Shown one piece after another: positions 24,601 to 29,216 of a stretch of DNA of 29,216 nucleotides. Source of the DNA: a bacterium (GTDB taxonomy: Bacteria; JACRDZ01; JAQUKH01); the NCBI GenBank assembly GCA_028719205.1, contig JAQUKH010000032.1:1-29216 (forward strand), in the 5' to 3' direction. The translations under genes and the position numbers were made by a program. Numbering within the stretch: position 1 is the first letter of the stretch; each line of letters opens with the position of its first letter. The notes beneath the pieces are model-generated. The model did no database searches, was not told the origin of the DNA, and was given only the letters and a program-made list of their open reading frames with translations.

Positions 24601-25614
24601 CTGGATAGACTTTTTTGTTTTATTCTCCATAGCTTCAAACATGCATATCGCGATAGAATAAACATCCTCCCCAGTGGAACAGCCTGAAACCCAAATTCTC
24701 ACATCCTGATCTTTTGTCTTTTTTTTGAGAATTTCCGGACAGACCCGTTTTTTTAATGTATTAAAAACTTCCGGATCGCGGAAGAATTCTGTAACGTTTA
24801 TCAAAAGGTCTTCATAAAGTTTTCCTACCTCATCCTTATTCCCCCGCAGATATTTCACGTAGTCTTTAATTTTATTAAGTTTTAAAAGTACCATTCGGCG
24901 CAATATGCGCCGTGATATGGTTGCATCTTTATAATTAGTAAAGTCAAGCCCGTTAGAAGCGAGCAAAATCTTAAAAACTTCCTCAAAACCTTTTTCATCC
25001 AGCTTCACAGTCTCCGCGGGCGATATAACGGGATGTTTCACGATACGCGCCAATTCCTCCGCGATCTTTTTTGGAGAAAATACAAAATCCACGCAGCCCG
25101 AGGCGATCGCGCTATTCGGCATCCCATCATATTCAGCTGTTTTATCATCCTGCGAGAAAGTAATACCTCCTTCTGTCTTTATTGCTTCAGCTCCCAGGGT
25201 CCCGTCTGACCCTGTTCCTGAAAGAATAACACCTATGGCCTTCATACCTATTTCTTTCGCGAGTGAATGAAAAAAATAGTCCAAAGGCATATGAGGTAAA
25301 TCCGTTTTAGTCATATTTTTGAGTAATAATTTTCCGTCAGAGATAGATATATTCATATCAGGAGGTATTACAAAAACATGGTTTGCTTTTACGCGCATCC
25401 CGTTCTTTACCCGGCTCACCGGCATCTTTGTCACTTCGGAAAGCAGTTCCGGCAGCGCACTTTTATGTTCGGGCAATAAATGCATTATAAATACAAATGC
25501 CATTCCTGTTTTATCCGGCAGATTTTTAAGCAGTTCTTTAAAAGCCCTGAGCCCTCCGGCGGAACCGCCGATGCCTACAACGGGAAAAGACGGAATTGTT
25601 TTTCTTTTTTTCAT
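21682..25614 (-). CDS. CheB-CheR-PAS-histidine kinase fusion
   Basis: A 1310-residue signalling fusion. Residues 10-195 are a CheB methylesterase with triad Ser18 (GIGGSAGGL), His45 (IMHLLPEHKS) and Asp137 (GTGSDGTLG); the CheB receiver is absent. Residues 205-475 are a CheR methyltransferase with the SAM motif IWVSGCSTGEDVYSIA and the family segment FSNIDLIICRNLLIYLQP. A heptad coiled coil built on NEEL repeats lies near 650-715, then three PAS domains. The last holds YCFAVYNKRDSICPDC. A kinase follows with its His near 1098 (ISHSLKTPIAMAEMAF). This CheB-CheR-PAS-kinase layout is known in many bacteria, often with no chemoreceptor nearby, as here. AGGGGAA precedes the ATG, inside a coupled 34-residue leader ORF. 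Confidence 0.94.
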   Translation of the reverse strand: MKKRKTIPSFPVVGIGGSAGGLRAFKELLKNLPDKTGMAFVFIMHLLPEHKSALPELLSEVTKMPVSRVKNGMRVKANHVFVIPPDMNISISDGKLLLKNMTKTDLPHMPLDYFFHSLAKEIGMKAIGVILSGTGSDGTLGAEAIKTEGGITFSQDDKTAEYDGMPNSAIASGCVDFVFSPKKIAEELARIVKHPVISPAETVKLDEKGFEEVFKILLASNGLDFTNYKDATISRRILRRMVLLKLNKIKDYVKYLRGNKDEVGKLYEDLLINVTEFFRDPEVFNTLKKRVCPEILKKKTKDQDVRIWVSGCSTGEDVYSIAICMFEAMENKTKKSIQIFATDVSENSIRKARKGIYGETIKDNITPERLKRFFIKEGNFYKVSKQLREICIFSRQNVFNDPPFSNIDLIICRNLLIYLQPVLQKRVFQNFHYSLIPGGFLVLGSSESVGGYSSFFDALDRKHRIFVRKPLSARLPYEFAGKYYHPKNIEIKEEADTKKIKKNDIDIVIDRILLNEYAVCGALIDSNMEVVQFRGHTGAFLESPAGKPSLNIFKLAREGLLSPLRSAIYKARVTKQTVINQVNNIKYNKRKRRVDITVIPVRLEGLKVDYFLVLFEEIPNLVSFKNLPKVSRKSLKDEKYVEAMQKELLETKEYLQTVIEAQENSNEELKTANEEILSSNEELQSANEELETSKEELQSSNEELTTTNEELNNRNMEVSSLNNDLLNLLGSINMPVIMMDTGLVIRKITLQAEKALNLTSSDIGRPINKIKLNVDIPDLEKLLFDVIESLRPAAFEIKDKQENWYFVNVRPYRTMDNKIDGVVMVFIDITKIRQGEEALRESENKYRTMIDHSNDMIWSLDIAGNFLFFNKRAEEISGFSQKDLIGKSFAPLIVKDDLPKTIEIFKKTLGGESLQYEVSFYNKEGRLITLLVDSTPLLLKGVIAGTTSFGKDITERKEIEKTLMASEELYRTLIENMNLSICLIDKDYKLIMANSKFCEMFGVSKDKIKGMYCFAVYNKRDSICPDCLSKKAIASKEAVKEETERVCADGTHLSVNITTYPVYDSNNNLKYLIKIVEDISELKKIEQAKKNMIRDISHSLKTPIAMAEMAFNIAKNSMNTGNKEEMVKAEKIASGNLKKLRKDVTNILLEFSIDVHKDVIDKSKKASLRAVVKEAYNELKAVMEEKGLQFETNLALNTDNVKIEGRDLKTILNNLLDNAIKFTEKGNISVSSRLNGEMIEIEVKDTGCGVSEKDIKKVFDKFYKRHASIEGTGLGLSICKEMVEMYDGNIRIYSEGAGKGTTVIVKLPAA
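23476..23624 (-). repeat. Intragenic 21-bp repeats coding a heptad coiled coil
   Basis: About seven imperfect 21-bp repeats inside the CheB-CheR kinase gene, each coding a heptad built on NEEL (SNEELQS, ANEELET, TNEELNN and similar). They form the linker helix between the CheR and PAS parts. Variation among units shows they are old and under protein-level selection. Confidence 0.85.
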
Positions 25615-25715
25615 TTAATTTCCCCTGAAATAAAAAATCCAAACCCTCTGGCCTGCGCCAAAGGATCTGGATCAATAAAATTTTTTATCAGAATAGTAAT
25701 AATTGTAAGCGCCAT
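25611..25715 (-). CDS. Possible 34-residue leader ORF coupled to the CheB-CheR kinase
   Basis: The ATG at 25715 follows AGGGGAA at good spacing, about 20 nt after a predicted transcription start. It encodes MALTIITILIKNFIDPDPLA, continuing to end ISGEIK. Its TGA overlaps the ATG of the kinase gene (ATGA), the standard coupling layout, and it contains the kinase's ribosome site. The first half is hydrophobic. No family recognised. A hairpin plus T run lies within it, so translation of the leader could influence transcription into the large gene. Confidence 0.5.
   Translation of the reverse strand: MALTIITILIKNFIDPDPLAQARGFGFFISGEIK
25632..25664 (-). terminator. Attenuator-like hairpin inside the leader ORF
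   Basis: On the minus strand CCTTTGGC (25664-25657) pairs with GCCAGAGG (25652-25645) around a four-base loop, with one mismatch. After GTTTGGA there is a run of six T. An alternative outer pairing of ATCC with GGAT is also possible. The T run is not flush with the stem, so terminator function is uncertain. Confidence 0.4.
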
Positions 25716-25742
25716 AGTTGTTCCCCTGTTTTACCTATACTG

Positions 25743-25770
25743 ATTTTACTACTAATACCTTATATGTCAA
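25743..25770 (-). promoter_or_regulatory. Sigma70-type promoter of the CheB-CheR kinase operon
   Basis: Perfect TTGACA (25770-25765) and TAAAAT (25748-25743), 16 bp apart on the minus strand. It gives a start near 25736, just before the leader ORF. The rest of the gap from 25771 to 25881 shows nothing recognisable. Confidence 0.75.
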
Positions 25771-25881
25771 ATGCTAATTTTTATACAGTTCCAATGTTGT
25801 TGTTTCAATATTTCCGGTAAGAGATAATTTGATTCTGAATTCGAGTAGAGGGAGTAGCAGCATCCCAAAAGAAACAGTTTT

Positions 25882-26052
25882 TTATTTCTCTGTTTTATAG
25901 GCTTTCAGTATTTTCTCCGCTTCCGCCGCCATTTTTTCAAATTTAGGATCCTTTGGCAGATCACGGCCTTTCATTAATGCTTCAACAGTTTTTGATTTTT
26001 CCGTTTGTTTAAGATTTAATGTCTTTGATATTATTTTTTCTATTGGTAACAT
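25882..26052 (-). CDS. Small hypothetical protein, 56 residues
   Basis: ATG 26052 with AAAGGTG at good spacing opens a 56-codon frame, starting MLPIEKIISKTLNLKQTEK and ending EKILKAYKTEK. It is rich in Lys and Glu, probably helical, with no membrane segment or Cys. A central LMKGRDLPKDPKFEKM segment may be a turn between two helices. Codon use looks like that of its neighbours. I do not recognise a family. It lies between the kinase operon and the fibronectin-III protein, all on the same strand, with gaps over 140 bp on both sides. Confidence 0.65.
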   Translation of the reverse strand: MLPIEKIISKTLNLKQTEKSKTVEALMKGRDLPKDPKFEKMAAEAEKILKAYKTEK

Positions 26053-26197
26053 ATTTTGCACCTTTCGTAAATTTTTATTTCCGCGAATTATAACACAATT
26101 TTCTTAATATTTTAATTTTCCTGATTTTTATTTTTAATGCGTATTTTTTTATTTACCTTTGATATTATGAATTAGTTTCAAAGAATATTATTATTTT

Positions 26198-28972
26198 TTA
26201 GTACTGTTTTCCAAAATTATTAGCCAAAATACTTAGGTCAATCCCGTCTATAACCCCGTCCCCGTTCAGATCCGCGTTCGGATTGTAGTAATCATCGCCG
26301 ATCCTCGACCCAAAACTTATGGAAAGCATTATCAGGTCATAACCGTCAACCCGGTTTTCAACAGGAACATCACCTTCCATTTCAATGTCTCCCAATTTCA
26401 ACCTCGGCCTCATCACCACTTCATTAGAAAAAATACTTTCCTCCGGAAAACTGCCTCCCCTGACAGCCGCCACCACATAATAATATGTCCTTCCTTCTTT
26501 CACCGCCAGGTTCTTATATGTCAGATTTTTCGTCTGATAAATTTTATTATATTTTAAACCTTCCGCTTCTTTCCGGTATATCCTGTATTCATCAATATTT
26601 TCGCCCGATGATGTCCAGTTTAATCTGATACTGCCATTCTCGCAGGAAATATCAAGCATTGGAGCGGAGGGCGGATCCTTGTATATATAATTAGTTTTTA
26701 GAGGAACACCTGTAATTATTGAGGGATTGCTTGTATTGTTTTCGGTATCAAAAGCAAAAAGGGCTATGGTATATTGCTCCCCTTCGGTTAATCCAATTAG
26801 CTCAAACCTGTTTGTTTTCCCTATTATTATTGGATCGTTAAAATATTCCTGATTTGTTTTATAAGCAATTTTGTAACCGGATAGATCCCATTCCTTATTC
26901 AGACTCCAGCTTAAAAATAAACTGGTACCGTTAATGCCTGAAAGACAAGTAAGTCCATTCGGGGTATCAGGAGCGGATACATCTTTTGGCAAAACAATAC
27001 CCGATACGCGTTCACTTTCATCTTTGCCTATAAAACTGCTTACAGCCGTAAAATATTTATTACTATTTGATAAATTATTAAATATAAAAGTTGTATCAGA
27101 TGTGATTAAAGGAGCTATCACAAAGTCTTCCGACCTTCCAAAATATACTTTATACCCATCCGCGCCTGGAACCAAATTCCAGCTTAATTTAACACCCTTA
27201 TTTATAGGATCAATTATCAAAACATCCGGCCCTGGTATAAAAGTTGAATTGACGCGGGGTATTCCAATTTCCTCAAATGATTTTAAACCTTCATTTCCTT
27301 GAGTATCAATACCGGATACCGCTACAAAATATTTTGTAAAATCGTTTAATCCACTTAAAACATATTTTTCATTTCTTCCGACAAAAAGAGGGGTATTATA
27401 TTCTGATGAATTTAAACCGTAATAAATCTTATATCCGGATAGATCCGGATCGCTGTTTTCCTGCCATTTAATCTTTAACTCTCCTGTTTTTCCGGTATCC
27501 CTGATTCTTAATCCTTTTACCTGAGAGGGAGATTTTATGTCAGTAAATAAAAACGAAACCATATTGCTTTTTTCGCTTTCTCTATTATGATTATCGCAAG
27601 CAGATACGGCAAAATAATATTGTATTCCAGGCGATAAATTATTTAATTGATGAGAGGGCGTATGATTACCCGCCTGCCGGACGGGCAGGCACGCCCTTAC
27701 AAATATTTTTTTATCCAAATTATTGCTGTCAACACCCTGATACAAATAATATCCTGCCAGATCGGAGTCCTCCGCCTCAGGCGGATCCCATGAAAGTAAT
27801 CCATTATTATCAACCACAAGATTAACCGGCGAAGACGGAGCAAACGAATCTTCCGGAACAGCCAAAGCTTCGTTAGAATTAATACTTTCTTTCCCATTTA
27901 TATTAACCGCCCTGACAAAATATATATATTCCTTTCCATCAACCAAACCTGTATCTAAATAATTATTTTTAGTAACGAGTGTTTTATTAATTTTTGAATT
28001 ATCACGATATATATTATATCCCAGCAGGTTAAAATACTTATTCTCATCCCATTTCAGGAAAACACATCCGCCCGTCCCTGTTTTGGCAATCAAATTTAAG
28101 GGAGGCCTTACAGCGACATCTTCAACTTCAATATTCCAGGCATTTTCAACAGCAAAGCTTGAATCTGCCACTATAAATTTCACCTCATGTTTACCCGAAT
28201 CATCATAACCAGCGAAATATGTCCAAACATAATTTCCTTCACATACAACCGATGAATCCAAATACCATGTTAATTTAATTATATTATTATCAGGATCCAA
28301 TACGGAAACCTCGAAATCTATTTTTTCTCCTTCTTTAATTCGAAGGTCTATATCAGAAGGCTTGTGAGAAAGTATTACCGGTGATGTTTTGTTAATTGTA
28401 AATGCGCAGGATTTTAAATTACTATTTCCCGCTTTATCGAGTGTATAAACCACTAATTTGTGATTGCCTTCATCTTTCACCCAAACAGTTTCATTTTCCG
28501 GGCAAGTTGCGCCATCGAGTGTTATATTTTCTTTAACCGGATTCGTCTCCGATATTTTCACTTTAAACCAGACATCTGTGCTGTAATAAGCGTTATCGCT
28601 TACACCTGTTATGCTGATCGCTGATTTTGTTTTGTCAATAGTAAAGTTAACCGACTCATAACTCGCGTTCCCAGCTGAATCAAAGGCTGAAGCAGAAAGT
28701 CGGTATTTTCCATCTTTTTTTATCTCTGTCCCGCTGACATAAGCTGAGTCCGCTGAAGTATTTAATTTTAAAGTAACTGTGGAATAGGCCAGGTTTATGT
28801 CTGAAATTGAAATTTCAGGGTAGACGGCGGTAGAATAGTATTGGGATTCGGAAATACCGAAGATGGTTATAATCGGAGGTAAAACATCGTCAGCATAAAC
28901 ATAGGAAAAAATAAACAGGTTAAAGATTATACTGATTAAGATGTAAAAGACAGGGAATAATCCTTTTTTCAT
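26198..28972 (-). CDS. Exported fibronectin type III / Ig-like protein with dockerin-like C-terminus
   Basis: Large exported protein of 924 residues. A signal peptide (MKKGLFPVFYILISIIFNLF, cleaved near VYA-DD) is followed by two related Ig-like repeats (YYSTAVYPEISISD and YYSTDVWFKVKISE) and a PKD-like domain to about residue 290. About six fibronectin-III domains follow (typical strands LSGYKIYYG, TKYFVAVSGIDTQGNEG, GYKVYFGRS). The last 60 residues hold two EF-hand-like loops, VDGYDLIMLSISFGS and DLNGDGVIDGIDLSILANNFG, as in type I dockerins. It is probably a surface or matrix protein, or a cohesin partner. A palindromic repeat is inserted in frame in one fibronectin domain. No Shine-Dalgarno precedes the ATG. 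No catalytic domain is seen. Confidence 0.88.
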   Translation of the reverse strand: MKKGLFPVFYILISIIFNLFIFSYVYADDVLPPIITIFGISESQYYSTAVYPEISISDINLAYSTVTLKLNTSADSAYVSGTEIKKDGKYRLSASAFDSAGNASYESVNFTIDKTKSAISITGVSDNAYYSTDVWFKVKISETNPVKENITLDGATCPENETVWVKDEGNHKLVVYTLDKAGNSNLKSCAFTINKTSPVILSHKPSDIDLRIKEGEKIDFEVSVLDPDNNIIKLTWYLDSSVVCEGNYVWTYFAGYDDSGKHEVKFIVADSSFAVENAWNIEVEDVAVRPPLNLIAKTGTGGCVFLKWDENKYFNLLGYNIYRDNSKINKTLVTKNNYLDTGLVDGKEYIYFVRAVNINGKESINSNEALAVPEDSFAPSSPVNLVVDNNGLLSWDPPEAEDSDLAGYYLYQGVDSNNLDKKIFVRACLPVRQAGNHTPSHQLNNLSPGIQYYFAVSACDNHNRESEKSNMVSFLFTDIKSPSQVKGLRIRDTGKTGELKIKWQENSDPDLSGYKIYYGLNSSEYNTPLFVGRNEKYVLSGLNDFTKYFVAVSGIDTQGNEGLKSFEEIGIPRVNSTFIPGPDVLIIDPINKGVKLSWNLVPGADGYKVYFGRSEDFVIAPLITSDTTFIFNNLSNSNKYFTAVSSFIGKDESERVSGIVLPKDVSAPDTPNGLTCLSGINGTSLFLSWSLNKEWDLSGYKIAYKTNQEYFNDPIIIGKTNRFELIGLTEGEQYTIALFAFDTENNTSNPSIITGVPLKTNYIYKDPPSAPMLDISCENGSIRLNWTSSGENIDEYRIYRKEAEGLKYNKIYQTKNLTYKNLAVKEGRTYYYVVAAVRGGSFPEESIFSNEVVMRPRLKLGDIEMEGDVPVENRVDGYDLIMLSISFGSRIGDDYYNPNADLNGDGVIDGIDLSILANNFGKQY
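27672..27690. repeat. In-frame palindromic element inside the fibronectin-III gene
   Basis: GCCTGCC and GGCAGGC form a perfect seven-base stem around GGACG. On the coding strand the element and its flanks translate as RACLPVRQAG. This peptide interrupts a loop between two strands of one fibronectin domain, where sister domains have only a few residues. Its high GC content stands out from the surrounding AT-rich gene. Confidence 0.85.
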
Positions 28973-28981
28973 AAAGCGAAA

Positions 28982-28987
28982 ATTATA
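28982..28987 (-). promoter_or_regulatory. Possible -10 element close to the fibronectin-III start codon
   Basis: Perfect TATAAT on the minus strand, ten bases before the ATG, with only TTCATA as a -35. If used, the mRNA would be nearly leaderless, which would fit the missing Shine-Dalgarno. It may be chance in an AT-rich gap. Confidence 0.3.
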
Positions 28988-29050
28988 TCAAGAAATTGGA
29001 TTTGTATGAAGGAATTTTTTTCATATTTTTTGCATTTTCAGGGGCAAACC

Positions 29051-29073
29051 ACATCCTGATATTTACAGGATGT
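29051..29073. terminator. Hairpin after the outer-membrane protein gene
   Basis: ACATCCTG and CAGGATGT form a perfect eight-base stem with a seven-base loop, one base after the stop codon of the upstream barrel gene. No T run follows on the minus strand, so it could be a weak terminator or an mRNA 3'-end stabiliser. Confidence 0.5.
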
Positions 29074-29074
29074 C

Positions 29075-29216
29075 TTAGAATTCATATGCCATACCTAGCC
29101 GCACTGATTTCTGTTCATTTTCTAGTTTTTGGCTGTAATCGGTAAGCCGGTATTTAAGGTCTAGATTCACATTTAATCCACCGTTTACGAAAAGTTTTTC
29201 CACAGATAATTTCGCG
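29075..29216 (-). CDS. C-terminal fragment of an outer-membrane beta-barrel protein
   Basis: An open frame enters from the window edge and ends at TAA 29077-29075, giving 46 residues. It reads as alternating beta strands: KLSVEKLFVNGGLNVNLDL, then KYRLTDYS, and the final strand QKSVRLGMAYEF. The terminal Phe with alternating hydrophobics is the BamA recognition signature of outer-membrane barrels. The gene is upstream of the fibronectin-III protein on the same strand, with a 102-bp gap. The full family cannot be named from this piece. Confidence 0.75.
   Translation of the reverse strand, partial: AKLSVEKLFVNGGLNVNLDLKYRLTDYSQKLENEQKSVRLGMAYEF

Noticed and set aside
25771-25881. Possible small RNA or further gene in the gap
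   Set aside because: No promoter-terminator pair and no ORF with a ribosome site could be found.

Overview
The window is a chromosomal piece of a Gram-negative bacterium. An outer-membrane barrel C-terminus ending in Phe, a TatC, an exported tetraheme c-type cytochrome and a lipoprotein-like secreted protein all point to two membranes. Composition looks AT-rich with short intergenic gaps. In-frame palindromes that translate to CLPVRQAG, together with the short GTAGGGGC palindromes, are features I associate with metagenome-derived candidate phyla (Omnitrophota-like or similar deep lineages). No rRNA or marker protein here fixes the phylum, so that placement is tentative. No tRNA, rRNA, CRISPR array, transposase or integrase was seen.

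Layout. (a) 1-3310, minus strand: an Rrf2-type regulator followed by pstS, pstC and pstA (cut by the window edge). A shared operator-like motif lies in front of both the regulator and pstS. (b) 3323-3741: a cold-shock gene with its own consensus promoter, a leader of about 115 nt holding a terminator-like hairpin, and a strong terminator. (c) 3738-7350, minus: a housekeeping set of hisG, ispF and tatC plus a PIF1-like helicase. (d) 7369-9855, minus: a secreted Ig-like protein, and a degenerate metallophosphatase fused to a tetraheme cytochrome. (e) 9952-15968, plus: a redox/two-component cluster made of a micro-ORF, a GAF-PAS hybrid histidine kinase, a 983-residue fusion (GAF, degenerate sigma54-type AAA+, membrane polyferredoxin) and a CheY-like receiver. 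(f) 15965-16705, minus: larB. (g) 16811-25770, minus: three histidine kinases that share one C-terminal cassette (Cys-containing PAS, HisKA, HATPase). One carries MASE3, one a short membrane sensor and one a CheB-CheR head. The last is preceded by a short coupled leader ORF. (h) 25882-29216, minus: a 56-residue unknown, a fibronectin-III/dockerin-like exported protein, and the end of an outer-membrane protein.

How the genes may work together. The divergent cluster 8614-15968 is the best candidate for an undescribed system. It would join an exported heme protein, a membrane iron-sulfur electron-transfer module fused to a signalling head that has lost the sigma54-contact and Walker B residues, a hybrid kinase and a receiver. 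I infer a redox-sensing or respiratory-control relay; this is not shown. The three-kinase block next to it has no receivers of its own, so the solitary CheY-like protein is a plausible common target. Rrf2 probably controls itself and the Pst-like importer, whose ligand-contact motifs differ from classical phosphate systems.
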